64,000 nucleotides of DNA, from positions 1,798,001 to 1,862,000 of the forward strand of contig JBJLEF010000001.1 in NCBI GenBank assembly GCA_045565995.1, in the 5' to 3' direction. How positions within the stretch are numbered: position 1 is the first letter of the stretch; every line of letters starts with the position of its first letter. Shown here piece after piece: positions 17,847 through 28,100 of this stretch. The DNA is from UBA721 sp002705165 (lineage in GTDB: Bacteria; Planctomycetota; Planctomycetia; Pirellulales; Pirellulaceae). A program made the position numbers and the translations under genes. The notes under the pieces were generated by a model. It did no database searches. It was not told where the DNA came from and saw only the letters and a list, made by a program, of their open reading frames with translations.

Positions 17847-18950
17847 CTAGTTTGACTCCAATTCGCCGCAAAGCTGTAATGCCCGCAGTGGATAAAATGT
17901 TCCGCTATAGGTGATGTACTGTTGGCCATCTCCATTCAGTGAACGTGTCCACCATCGGCCCGATTCACGTTGATTGGTTTTGATCCACTTGATTCCTCCC
18001 TGAACAGCCGGATGATTAGTTGGAATCCCGGATTCCCGCAGAAGCATGATAGCCAAACCCGTTTGATGTCCATCACTGGGAGTTCCTTCCTGCTGGACTT
18101 CGGAGCTTATGAGCTCTTTACGGACTCCACTTCCCCATTTTTCCGGCGCAGCGAATGTTCTCATCGACCATCCCCCATCATCCTGCTGATGCGCAATAAT
18201 CATTTTGATAGTATCTTGTTTAATTTGATCGTTGATCAGTCCTTTCCATTTGGTTGCAGTCCACAAAAGTAGCATCCGAGCGTAGTCATGAGGTGGCTTC
18301 GTTGTTTGCAAATATCTCTTTAAGGCATCGATTTGCTTCTGTTGTTCTTTAGTAACCTGTTCTAAATAGTTTGGCGCTATTGCCAGCGCCATGGCAGCAA
18401 TGTTTGCGCCATGATATGAACTTGATTCAAAAGGTGGCCAGCAGTCCAGATTGTTGTAACTGCCATCTTCCGATTGTGCTGTCAGCATTAGGTCGAGGGT
18501 TTCTTCTGTTTCGACAGTTAACTTATTTTTAGCCGCGTCATAAGTGGCGAGTCCATTAGCAATGTATGCGATTTGAGTTGGTTGCAACCCTTCTTTTAAT
18601 GCTGGCCCCGCTGTTTTCTTCAGGTAAGCAGATTCACGGAGGAAGAATTCTCGATGGCTTTCTATCTGGTTGCTAAAGAGTGTTCCAAATGATGGGGCTA
18701 ACTGCATAAATGTACCATTGGTATGACAGGACACGCATTTTCGCTCTTCGGTCCAGGCCTGACTTCCTTTCGCTAGATAGTCGCGAGCAGCCGAAATGGA
18801 CACGGTTTTTCGGATAGGCTCCTCGGCGGTGGCCGCTGCGATCTTGATTTGGCCGGTTTCATATTGCGGCGTTTCGGCAAAGGTATGGGCCGTAAGAATG
18901 AGTAGCGTATACAACAAAAAAAACGATTGAGCTGAAAGTAAAAACTTCAT
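17847..18950 (-). CDS. secreted alpha-toroid (squalene-cyclase-like) protein with CxxCH, copy 1
   Basis: This 367-residue protein is clearly a tandem copy of the gene downstream: the haem motif CVSCH is again at residues 72-76, followed by the same THNGTF-like HTNGTFMQLAP stretch, and the QW-like repeats are in the same places (LTAQSEDGSYNNLDCWPPF, IIAHQQDDGGWSMRT, WIKTNQRESGRWWTRSL). A signal peptide covers about residues 1-25. The two genes are 146 bases apart and may share a promoter upstream of 18950. As in the sister, no DxDD motif is seen. Residues around the haem motif and the last repeat are nearly unchanged between copies, while the signal peptides differ. Confidence 0.82.
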   Translation of the reverse strand: MKFLLSAQSFFLLYTLLILTAHTFAETPQYETGQIKIAAATAEEPIRKTVSISAARDYLAKGSQAWTEERKCVSCHTNGTFMQLAPSFGTLFSNQIESHREFFLRESAYLKKTAGPALKEGLQPTQIAYIANGLATYDAAKNKLTVETEETLDLMLTAQSEDGSYNNLDCWPPFESSSYHGANIAAMALAIAPNYLEQVTKEQQKQIDALKRYLQTTKPPHDYARMLLLWTATKWKGLINDQIKQDTIKMIIAHQQDDGGWSMRTFAAPEKWGSGVRKELISSEVQQEGTPSDGHQTGLAIMLLRESGIPTNHPAVQGGIKWIKTNQRESGRWWTRSLNGDGQQYITYSGTFYPLRALQLCGELESN

Positions 18951-19159
18951 GGATGGGAGCCCAATGTAAAGGTAGCACTCTTATTAAATTTTTCACAACC
19001 GACCAATTTAAACTTTAATTCGATAAGTTCGTGAGTTGAATTCTGCGATAAACCGGTCTAGCTCCAGAGATACTGGGTGTGCTGTGCTTGCGTATCTCGG
19101 TGCCTGGACTCAAAATGAACTCAGTTCCTTATTAATTGTATCTAATAATCCGAAAGGGA

Positions 19160-20773
19160 ATGATGGTGAAACACATTCTTCTCAGATCACTCTTCTTTGT
19201 CGTATTGGCTTCGAGCGTTTTGGCGGCAGAAAATCGCCCTAACATTGTCTTTATCTTCACCGATGATCATGCTCCCCATGCGATTGGAGCTTATGATGGC
19301 TGGCTCAAGGAAGTTAATCCGACGCCAAATATCGATCAGTTGGCAGCTCAGGGTATGTTGTTTAAAAACAGCTTCTGCACAAATTCAATTTGTGGCCCCA
19401 GTCGGGCAGTCATTCAGACCGGTAAGCACAGCCATAAGAATGGTTTTCGAAACAATGGTGACAAATTCAATTGGGCTCAGCAGACGTTTCCCAAACTATT
19501 ACAGTCTGCAGGGTATGAGACGGCGATCTTTGGAAAATCTCACCTTGCCGGACGGCCTCAAGGTTATGACAAATGGGTTGTCCTACCTGGGCAAGGGCTT
19601 TACTACAATCCCGACTTTCTGACCCCGGAAGGTAAGGTCACGATCGAAGGTTACTGCACCGACATTGTGACAGATATGGGTGTTGATTACTTAAAGGAAG
19701 GACGAGACAAAGACAAACCATTCCTGCTAATGGTGCAGCATAAAGCTCCTCACCGTTGTTGGATGCCAGCTCCCCGTCATCTGAATCTATATGATGACAT
19801 TACTATTCCAGAGCCGGCTACACTCTTCGATGATTACAAAGACAATGCGCCCCCGGCGCGTTATCAGGAATTGGAAATTGATCGTCATATGGATCCACAT
19901 TACGACTTGTTTCTGGATCTTGTTCCCACGGAGAAGCCTGAAGCTATCCAACAGCGTCAGGATCGAAGTGCCTGGGTAAACCTTCAACGCTTTACCCCCG
20001 AGCAGTTAAAAGTTTGGCGAGATGCATGGGAACCAAAAGACAAAGCTTTCCATGAGGCAAATTTGAGCGGTGACGATTTGGTGCGGTGGAAATTTCAGCG
20101 TTACGCTAAGAATTATCTGCGATGCGTCAGAGGTGTGGATGAAGGTGTTGGCCGTATCATGGAAACTTTGAAGGAAGAGGGGCTGGCTGAGAATACGGTT
20201 GTCGTTTACTGCTCTGATCAGGGTTTTTACGTAGGTGATCATGGTTGGTACGACAAACGATGGATGTACGACGAATCCATGAAAATGCCTTTTGTGATTA
20301 AATGGCCTGATGTGATTAAGCCAGGTTCTGTCAATGAACATCTCATTCAGAACATTGACTATGCGGCAACCTTCCTGGAGATGGCAGCTACGGAAGTTCC
20401 TGAAGACATTCAGGGAGAATCTCTCGTACCTCTACTAAAAGGGGAAGCCGAAGCAGATTGGCGCACTTCACTTTATTACCACTATTATGAATTCCCCTCG
20501 GTTCATATGGTACCTCGTCACTACGGTATTCGAACGGAGCGATTTAAGCTGATGCACTTTTATGAGTTTGGCGAAGAATGGGAATTCTATGACTTAGAGA
20601 GAGACCCGGATGAGTTGAAAAACCTCTATGGCAAACCACGCTATGCTAAATTAATTGAACAGCACAAAATGGAACTTAAAGATCTTCAGCAGGAATATGA
20701 GGACGATAGCGACATTTCCGAAAAGCCACTGGATTGGCAACTAAAACAGCGCAAAGGCTGGGTCAAAAAGTGA
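19160..20773 (+). CDS. sulfatase (FGly motif CGPSR)
   Basis: A 537-residue type I sulfatase with a signal peptide (about 1-23). The N-terminal metal site is FIFTDDHAPH, the formylglycine motif is CGPSR with Cys78 the residue to be modified, the second metal site is YCSDQGFYVGDHGWYDKRWM, and the protein ends with a typical YDLERDPDELKNLYG segment. GAAAGGG just upstream supports ATG 19160 or the adjacent ATG 19163. It should hydrolyse sulfate esters outside the cytoplasm, plausibly on a glycan. The downstream esterase gene starts within its stop codon (GTGA), so the two are probably translated together. The sulfatase at 49181 is its closest relative in the window. Confidence 0.93.
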   Translation: MMVKHILLRSLFFVVLASSVLAAENRPNIVFIFTDDHAPHAIGAYDGWLKEVNPTPNIDQLAAQGMLFKNSFCTNSICGPSRAVIQTGKHSHKNGFRNNGDKFNWAQQTFPKLLQSAGYETAIFGKSHLAGRPQGYDKWVVLPGQGLYYNPDFLTPEGKVTIEGYCTDIVTDMGVDYLKEGRDKDKPFLLMVQHKAPHRCWMPAPRHLNLYDDITIPEPATLFDDYKDNAPPARYQELEIDRHMDPHYDLFLDLVPTEKPEAIQQRQDRSAWVNLQRFTPEQLKVWRDAWEPKDKAFHEANLSGDDLVRWKFQRYAKNYLRCVRGVDEGVGRIMETLKEEGLAENTVVVYCSDQGFYVGDHGWYDKRWMYDESMKMPFVIKWPDVIKPGSVNEHLIQNIDYAATFLEMAATEVPEDIQGESLVPLLKGEAEADWRTSLYYHYYEFPSVHMVPRHYGIRTERFKLMHFYEFGEEWEFYDLERDPDELKNLYGKPRYAKLIEQHKMELKDLQQEYEDDSDISEKPLDWQLKQRKGWVKK

Positions 20774-21693
20774 TTCGTCAGACTCAACGAGCATTGTTAT
20801 TGGCGGTCATGCTGCCAACTTTTGCCTTAGCACAACCACGGCCTGCCCCAAAAGATTTTAGCTGGGTAAGTCCAGGTTCTGAAAAACTGGTCGCATCCCT
20901 TTCGAATAAAGTCCGCCACCGCACTTTTATGAGTCCTTCGATGGGAATGGATGTTGGCTATTATGTTTATTTACCCCCAGGGTATTATCAGCAGGCTAAC
21001 AAAAATCGTCGATACCCGGTTGTCTATAACCTGCATGGGGGACGGCCAGGAGGTGAGTACAAAATGGTGGCAATTCATCGTTTTGTAGATGCTGCGATTC
21101 GTGATGGAAAAATTGAGCCGGTGATTTATGTGTTTCCCAATGGCGGCCCAATGAGTTGGTATAACTACCCCCAGTTTGCGAATGGCAGAGGGGAAGACGT
21201 TTTTGTCAAAGAGACGATTCCTCATATTGATAAACAGTTCAGAACAATTGCTCGACGTGAAGGTCGTGGGGTGCAGGGTTATTCACAGGGAGGTCGAGGT
21301 ACCACTCGAATTATGTTCAAGTATCCTGAGCTTTTCGGTTCGGCAGCACCAGGAGGATCTGGTTATGCAACCGAAAAACGAATTCAGGAGAATGATGGAG
21401 TGGAATCGGAGTATGTGAAATTTACTTCAGGATATAACACCTGGGATCTGGCAAAGCGATATGCAGCTCGTAAAGACGCGCCGCCGATAAGACCATTAAT
21501 CTGGGTTGGTAGTGACGAAGAGAATTACCCATCTAATCTGGAGTTTATAGAGTATCTGGAGGAACTCAAAATCCCTTATCAAAAACTGGTCGCCCCCGGA
21601 ATCGAGCATAATGCTCGCCAGATCTATGAAATTCGTGGTGATCAGATTCTCAAATTCCACGACGCTAATTTTAAACGCATGTTAAAAAATTAG
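20770..21693 (+). CDS. secreted alpha/beta-hydrolase, putative esterase
   Basis: From GTG 20770 the product is 307 residues with a signal peptide (about 1-21). The core is an esterase-D/enterochelin-esterase-like hydrolase: VVYNLHGGRPGGEY provides the oxyanion loop, GYSQGG places the nucleophile at Ser172, WVGSDEEN probably holds the acid and GIEHNARQI the catalytic His. The start is inferred from the GTGA overlap with the sulfatase stop and from the signal peptide; TTG 20734 would put coding sequence inside the sulfatase. Coupling with a sulfatase suggests removal of ester groups such as acetyl or feruloyl from the same polymer, which is inference. Confidence 0.85.
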   Translation: MIRQTQRALLLAVMLPTFALAQPRPAPKDFSWVSPGSEKLVASLSNKVRHRTFMSPSMGMDVGYYVYLPPGYYQQANKNRRYPVVYNLHGGRPGGEYKMVAIHRFVDAAIRDGKIEPVIYVFPNGGPMSWYNYPQFANGRGEDVFVKETIPHIDKQFRTIARREGRGVQGYSQGGRGTTRIMFKYPELFGSAAPGGSGYATEKRIQENDGVESEYVKFTSGYNTWDLAKRYAARKDAPPIRPLIWVGSDEENYPSNLEFIEYLEELKIPYQKLVAPGIEHNARQIYEIRGDQILKFHDANFKRMLKN

Positions 21694-21848
21694 TCATTAC
21701 AAACGAGTGACTTAGCTTATGACATGCTTGGCCGTGGATTTTTCGCGCCTACTTCCCCCTGACTTTGCATCTTAATAGATGGGGATACAAGCTCTGAATG
21801 TTCCCTTGCTTTGAAGCTCTCGCAATTTATTTAACAAAGGAAAACAGC

Positions 21849-22856
21849 ATGTTGCGTACACTTTCAATCGGTGCAATTATTGGAATCTTTGTCATGTTGA
21901 CTGGATGTCAGTCGGAAGATCAGCGTGAGGCAGCACAGCGAAGACGCGAAGCGGAAGCGGAACAAACTCTCGAAGATTTGTTTGGTGGTCTGGCTGAAGC
22001 ATTGGAAGAAGTTGCCCAGTCCGAGATGTCTCCCATCGGAAAAGTGGTTCGTCAAGCCGAGAATTTAGGTAGCACCGCAATGAACCAAAGGCAATCTGGG
22101 GGCGAAACAGATTACGACAAGTTTGCTGAGGCGTGTGATATGATCATGGAGCTTATCGAGAATCATGAGAAAACTGAGCTCCAGCCGCATGCAAAGGCGA
22201 TCTATGTCATTTTGTATAACGGAGCCTGTGCTCACAGCATGAACAACGAGGTGGACAAGGCACTTAGCACTTTCAAGTTGGCGGTGGAATATGGATGGGA
22301 TGACGTTGAACATACAATGAATGATCCCGACTTAGTGAATTTAAGAGCCAATACGGGGTTTCAGGAATTCGTTATGGAAATGGGGGCAATTGCTGAACGC
22401 AAAGCCGTTGAGAACATACCCGCCGAAGTGTCGTTCCCGTTTGACTTCAGTTTAACCACCATCGACGATAAGCCACTCCGGCTGGCAGATTACAAGGGCA
22501 AGGTTGTAATTGTTGACTTTTGGGGAACCTGGTGTCCACCTTGCCGAGCTGAAATCCCGAGTTTTATCAAGCTCCAGAAAGAATTTGGTGAGCAGGATTT
22601 CCAGATGGTTGGATTGAACTATGAAGGCGGATCGCCGACTTCAGACATGAAGAAGGTAAAGAACTACGTTTCCAGTGAAGGAATCAATTACCCATGTGCT
22701 TTGGGGGACGACGCAACTCAGCAGCAGGTTCCTAACTTTAATGCCTATCCAACCACTTTGTTTATCGACAAGAAGGGCAAGGTGCGTCACCGGTTAGTAG
22801 GCCTGCATTCCTATAATGATTTGTCGGCGATTGTCAAAAAGCTACTCACAGAGTAG
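21849..22856 (+). CDS. TlpA-like thioredoxin lipoprotein
   Basis: A 335-residue protein starting at ATG 21849, preceded by AAAGGAAAA. The N-terminus is a lipoprotein signal with lipobox LTGC (Cys20). An acidic/basic helical stretch follows, then a TPR-like segment YNGACAHSMNNEVDKALSTF (about 123-142), and a C-terminal TlpA/ResA-type thioredoxin domain (about 195-335) with active site FWGTWCPPCRAEIPSF, Cys229 and Cys232, and the cis-Pro region FNAYPTTLFIDKKG. It should be anchored to a membrane facing the periplasm and reduce or exchange disulfides, for example during cytochrome c maturation, which would suit a genome rich in CxxCH proteins. Confidence 0.88.
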   Translation: MLRTLSIGAIIGIFVMLTGCQSEDQREAAQRRREAEAEQTLEDLFGGLAEALEEVAQSEMSPIGKVVRQAENLGSTAMNQRQSGGETDYDKFAEACDMIMELIENHEKTELQPHAKAIYVILYNGACAHSMNNEVDKALSTFKLAVEYGWDDVEHTMNDPDLVNLRANTGFQEFVMEMGAIAERKAVENIPAEVSFPFDFSLTTIDDKPLRLADYKGKVVIVDFWGTWCPPCRAEIPSFIKLQKEFGEQDFQMVGLNYEGGSPTSDMKKVKNYVSSEGINYPCALGDDATQQQVPNFNAYPTTLFIDKKGKVRHRLVGLHSYNDLSAIVKKLLTE

Positions 22857-23002
22857 TGTCCGTCTCCTCTCTCGGCATACTTGTATTTCGCCATTTGAAA
22901 AAGGTGAGCAAGCTCCAAAAGAAAGTAAGATTGTCTTCCTTAGGCAGTGTCCCAGTCGTTATTATTATGAACAGCTTAGAATCAAACGTTACTTGTTCGT
23001 AG

Positions 23003-23728
23003 TTGAAGGGATTGCGGGGTCCGTCAGCAACGGGATGGATTTTATTGTCGCCTCAGTTCTCTAAAACAATTCGTAATCTACTTCTATGCTTGCTGATTGT
23101 AGGTGGCTTTTCTGCGTACAACCTGTATCGGGAATCGCAGCAAGCTGAGACGCTTGCAGAGTACCGAAGAGCAACCGTCAGTGAAGGTCGAGCGGTCATT
23201 GAACAAACACTACGTGAACGTGGGCTTGTGCAGTTCCGAGGCGTTGTTCACAACGCCTTGTTGGAAGAAAAACAGGCGTTAAAGGGAAAGGTAGAGCAAT
23301 GCTTCCCTGTAAACGTGGATACTTCACTAGAATGCGAACAAGCAATCGTTGAGGTGGTGGATCTACATCATTGTCGCAAGCTATCGAAAGACTCGGATTG
23401 TCGCTCCGGTGGACAGATTGTGATTTCACTAACGAATTCCGAGATCGACGAAATCTTTATCAGTTTCCATTTGCTGGATGCGGGACAAGGTGATTTTACA
23501 ATCACTATTCCTGAGAAGGAAAGCTTGCAACGGGAACTACAGCAAGTGTTCAAGCAGTTTGTTGATGAGCCCAAGTTGGCTGAGCGTCACCAATTAAATG
23601 ATTTGATGTTCAGGCTGTTCATGAATGCTAAGGCGAGCGAATTTGACGAACAACTCGGCCAGCATTTTTTGAAGACACTTCTCGGTGCGGTGCAGCACCA
23701 GTTATTGGCGGCCAATGTCTTCAGGTAG
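23003..23728 (+). CDS. unknown protein with N-terminal membrane anchor
   Basis: I do not recognise this protein (up to 241 residues). One hydrophobic segment near the N-terminus (about 24-42, IRNLLLCLLIVGGFSAYNLY) suggests a membrane anchor, followed by a soluble domain with two close cysteines (HCRKLSKDSDCRSGGQ) and a helical C-terminus rich in Gln, Leu and Phe. There is no ATG in a sensible place: TTG 23003, 23012 and 23045 are the options, and 23045 has a GGGATGG box upstream, giving about 227 residues. It sits between a TlpA-like lipoprotein gene and a convergent DUF1501 gene. Coding is supported by length and amino-acid composition only. Confidence 0.5.
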   Translation: MKGLRGPSATGWILLSPQFSKTIRNLLLCLLIVGGFSAYNLYRESQQAETLAEYRRATVSEGRAVIEQTLRERGLVQFRGVVHNALLEEKQALKGKVEQCFPVNVDTSLECEQAIVEVVDLHHCRKLSKDSDCRSGGQIVISLTNSEIDEIFISFHLLDAGQGDFTITIPEKESLQRELQQVFKQFVDEPKLAERHQLNDLMFRLFMNAKASEFDEQLGQHFLKTLLGAVQHQLLAANVFR

Positions 23729-23749
23729 TACCAATTCATCCTTGAGAGA

Positions 23750-25168
23750 TTAGGCGATGATATCTTTGACAACATTCCCGGCTACATCCGTGAGACGGAA
23801 ATTACGCCCGTTAAGATGATAGGTCAGTTTTTGATGGTCCAGCCCGCATAAGTGAAGCATGGTTGCATGCAGGTCATTGACGCTAACGCGATTCTCAACA
23901 GCTTCGTTTCCAATTTCATTGGTTGAACCATGATGTACGCCACCTTTGACTCCGCCACCAGCCATCCAATAGGTCATTGCATGCGGGTTATGATCGCGAC
24001 CGGTCCCTCCTTTCTGAACGATCGAAAGCCGTCCAAACTCTCCACCCCAGACAACCAGCGTGCTATCGAGGAGGCCACGCTGGGAAAGGTCTTCCAGAAG
24101 TCCGGCAATGGGCCGGTCGGTTTCGCCGGCAAATTGCCCGTGGTTCTTTGAGATTGAATTGTGTCCGTCCCAACTACGGGCGTTTTCATTTCCGCCACTA
24201 TAGATCTGGATGAAGCGAACACCTCTTTCCACCATCCGGCGTGCAACAAGACACTGTTTCGCGAAGTGGTCACATTCTTTCACGCCAACGCCGTACATGT
24301 CATGTGTTTCCCGGGTCTCGTTGCCGATGTCTAATGCCTCAGGCGCTGCTTGTTGCATGCGGTAGGCAAGCTCAAAACTGTTGATTCGAGTTTCCAAATC
24401 GGACTCTTCAGGCCGGGTTAGTGCGTGTTCCTCGTTGAGAGATTTTAGAGCATCCAACAGCGCTCGCTGTTGGTTCATGTTCTTTTTCCCCTGGAGTTTC
24501 AAATTGTCGATTGGATCACCCTGAGGTTTTAACCATGTTCCCTGATAGACACTAGGAAGAAATCCCGCACCCCAGTTTTGAGCATACCCTTTGGGCAGTC
24601 CACGGTTGAGAGGATCTGACATGGTTAGGAATGAGGGAAGGTTTTGGTTTTCAGTCCCGAGTCCGTAAGTTACCCAGGAACCAACGCTGGGAAATCCCAT
24701 GCGTTTCATCCCAGTATTAATCATAAATAACGCTGGACTATGATTGTTTGATTCGGTGTAACAGGAGTGGAGAAATGCCATCTTGTCGACGTGCCTGGCG
24801 ATATTGGGGAAGATTTCGGAAACCCAGCTTCCACTTTCACCATGCTGTGAAAACTTGAAGGGGGATTTCATGATGGGACCAACATTGCCGGTGAAAAATC
24901 CAGTGTTCTTGTCGAAGCCTTCTAGTTCCTGACCATCGTGTTTTTCCAGTTCAGGTTTATAGTCCCAGGTATCTACCTGACTCGGGCCACCATTCATAAA
25001 CAACCAAATAATACTTTTGGCTTTTGCAGGGAAGTGCTGCTCTTTGGCTGCAAGCGGGCTCTTTGCCGCTTCCGCTTCCTGTTCCGCTAAGAGAGCATGC
25101 AGTGCCAGTGTGCCCAGACCACCGCCACAGGTTCGAAGTAGTTCTCGACGAGTATAAACATTATTCAT
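23750..25168 (-). CDS. DUF1501 family protein
   Basis: A 472-residue DUF1501 protein with a twin-arginine-like TRRELLRTCGGGLG start and likely export. Family motifs are complete: FMNGGPSQVDTWDYKPEL, SVGSWVTYGLGTENQ, ELAYRMQQAAPE, IYSGGNENARSWDGHN, WGGEFGRLSIVQKG, GRDHNPHAMTYWMAGGGVKG and a closing LTDVAGNVVKDIIA. It is 21 bases downstream of the PSD1 gene on the same strand and is the last gene of the SMP-30/PSD1/DUF1501 operon. Its C-terminal sequence is the closest match in the window to the remnant at 10836-11150. Confidence 0.93.
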   Translation of the reverse strand: MNNVYTRRELLRTCGGGLGTLALHALLAEQEAEAAKSPLAAKEQHFPAKAKSIIWLFMNGGPSQVDTWDYKPELEKHDGQELEGFDKNTGFFTGNVGPIMKSPFKFSQHGESGSWVSEIFPNIARHVDKMAFLHSCYTESNNHSPALFMINTGMKRMGFPSVGSWVTYGLGTENQNLPSFLTMSDPLNRGLPKGYAQNWGAGFLPSVYQGTWLKPQGDPIDNLKLQGKKNMNQQRALLDALKSLNEEHALTRPEESDLETRINSFELAYRMQQAAPEALDIGNETRETHDMYGVGVKECDHFAKQCLVARRMVERGVRFIQIYSGGNENARSWDGHNSISKNHGQFAGETDRPIAGLLEDLSQRGLLDSTLVVWGGEFGRLSIVQKGGTGRDHNPHAMTYWMAGGGVKGGVHHGSTNEIGNEAVENRVSVNDLHATMLHLCGLDHQKLTYHLNGRNFRLTDVAGNVVKDIIA

Positions 25169-25189
25169 AGTGTTATGATCGGTTAAGTA

Positions 25190-28100
25190 TTAATAGATAT
25201 AGCAGAATTCGTTCAGGCAGAGCATTAACTGGATAAGGTCAGCGGTTGCCTGAACTTTGGCATCTGTGACACCTGATTGTTTATAAGAAGCAGTTTGGGA
25301 TACTAAAAAGCCAGCCGCTTTCTGAGCTTCACTTTGGTTGGGCTGACGAGACAATGATCGTCGATAAAACAAGTCGATCATTGCGTGGTCTTCCATGTTG
25401 TTTTTAATAAGCTGTGTGGCGCTGTCTTCACAACACTTACGCAGGTGTGGGTTGTTTAATAGTAAAAGTGCCTGTGGCGCCACGGTTGTCGTTGGTCGTT
25501 GTCCCTGACTGACAAGCGGTTCAGGAACATCAAATACCTGTAGCATCGGTACGAGTTTGCTTCGTTTGACCGTAAAGTAAATACTTCGGCGTCGCATTGA
25601 TTCATCCAGCGTTCCCTTGCCGAACATTGTTTCGTCTAATTGTGCGGTAGCCTGAAGAATGGAATCACGAATAGCTTCAGCTTCCAGACGTCGTGGACTA
25701 AACCGCCAGAAATAAGCGTTCTCAGGATCTGCCAAAGCGTTAGCCTCGTGAGAATCAGATGACTGTTGGTAGGTATAGCTTGAAAGAATCAAGGAGTGAA
25801 TATGTTTCAGACTCCAGTCATTGGCGATCAGTTGCAAGGCTAGCCAGTCGAGTAACCCGGGATGTGTTGGAGGTTGCCCCTGAATACCGAAGTCATTGGT
25901 AGAGCTTACAATTCCTCGTCCAAAGTGATGGTGCCATAAACGATTAACGATCACCCGGGCTAACAAATGTCCGGCACCGGTTTCGGTGTCAACCATCCAA
26001 TTGGCCAGTGTTGTGCGGCGGAAGGAGGTCATCGAACCGGTTGGCGGAATTTCCTGCCAGGGTTCGATTGAATCTTCTTCCGGCATCAAAACCTGCAGAA
26101 ATCCCTGAGAGGCCGTCCCCATTTTCTGGTTCACATCACCTCGCTTCAGGAAGTAGAAGTCTTCAAAGAAGTCTTTACCCTGAGAGTGGTGACGAATTGG
26201 CTTTACACCTTCGCTGACGATCATGACCGTCTCTCCTTCAGGACGGGGCGCATGCTTCATGTGTTCGGCAGCGTTGGCAGTTAATTCATTCCACTTGTTA
26301 TCGGAAGTTCGGTACCAGTTAATTGCCTGCTTGATTTCGGCTTCGGTTCTATCATCAGCTTGTTTCTGTAAGATATCGGCGACTTCCTCTGAGATTGTGT
26401 TGGAGAGAAGCGGTAATGCAGGGTCACCCGAAATCGAGATCCGGAATCGGCCCATAATGTGTTTCGTGTTGCCTTTAAACGAAACCGTGATTCGTAAACG
26501 GTGTCCGGATGGATTTTCCAGAGGCTCAGCCAATGTCAGGATAGCACCGTGGTCTTTCCCAAATTGCGGGTCGACGGCCCAACCAGTATTTTGTTGACCG
26601 TCAATCACTGTACGAACGTGCAGTCCTCCATCGTTTTGGCTAAACGTGGCACGTGCTTCGCTAAACTTAACGTCTTTCAGATTGTTCGCCGTTTCAAGCG
26701 GTGCAGCACCGATGGAAATCTGCGTGAGCTGAAAATTGCCGTTCGAGGCCAAACCTGGTCCACCTGCTTTCAGCGTCTGGTCCGCGAAAGCTTCGATCCG
26801 CAATGCCTGTACACTTGGAAGATGCGTGTGGAATTCGAATGTGAAGGCGTCTTGATTTGCGACCGACCACGGCTCCACTTTGAATGACTCATCTGCCTGC
26901 CGGTTGATCACCGAACTCTTCTCAGATTGCACATCGAAGAATTTCATGGTGTACCACTTCGGGAGCTCTTTTTCTGGATTTGCTTTATCCCAAATATGGA
27001 ATGCCTCTCGTAATGTAGTGCTCTCGTATTCCGTGATCGCATCCAGGTAGGGTTGATGTTTTTTCTCAAACTGAACTTGGTTTTCTTCGTACGCAGCCTG
27101 GTTTAAGAGGAGTTCCTGATTAGAACGAACGGCTGTTGTGAACGTGGACGTGAAGCGATAGTAGTCAGCGGTTGGAATGGGGTCAAATTTGTGATCATGA
27201 CACCGGGCACACCCGATCGTCATGGCGAGCATTGCCGTTCCCGTGGTGGCTGCCATGTCATCCAATGCGTCATAACGTGATGGTTCGACTTCATTGGCGG
27301 TGATTTGAGTTGGAAAGACACCAGCCCCTAGAAAGCCTGTTGCCATCATGGCGAGCGGGTTTTTGGGAGCGATCTCGTCGCCGGCTAACTGCCAACGTGT
27401 AAACTCGTCGTAGGCTAGGTCTTGATTAAGTGCTTTGATGACAAAATCACGGTAATGAAAGGCGAAAGGACGGTCATAGTCATGTTCGAATCCATGGCTT
27501 TCTGCAAACCGAGCGACATCCAGCCAATGTCTGGCCCAGCGTTCACCATAATGCGGACTATTCAAGACATATTCAATCGTTGCAGCCAGCACCTCGGTCT
27601 TCGGTAATGTCGTCAATTTTGCCAAATCATCAGCTGTGGGGGGCATCCCAAGGGTATCAAGGAAAATTCTTCGAATGAGAGAAGGAATTTCTGCTTTAGG
27701 CAGGAGTTCCAGTTTCTGATGTTCCATGGCTCCGGCAATGTAGTGATCAATCGGGTTGTGCGGAGCAGGATGAAGATCGGAACGAATCTTGACTGAACGT
27801 AATGGTTGAAACGCCCAATAATCTTTTTGAGACTGGTCAATTCGCCGTTGCGTCCAGGCATTCTCGGGCTCATCGACGTCAAGCAATGGCCGGTCATAGG
27901 CAGCACCTAAATTCGCCCATTCAAGGATTGATTCGATTAACGCTTTGCTGAGCTTGCCACTATTTTGTGGCATCGAAGGTTCGACTCGGTGATGGAGCAT
28001 GTCAGCCAGATAACTCTCATGAGCCTTACCGGTCTCGATAGCTTCACCGCTAACGCCTCCTCGAAGAAAGGCCTCCCGTGTTGTTAGATCAAACTCACCT

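Noticed and set aside
16579..18950. Functional squalene-hopene cyclase genes.
   Set aside because: Signal peptides, a CxxCH haem motif, about 370 residues against over 600 for true cyclases, and no DxDD motif.
19036..19242. Small open frame before the sulfatase.
   Set aside because: Overlaps the sulfatase start in another frame, with no recognisable protein features.
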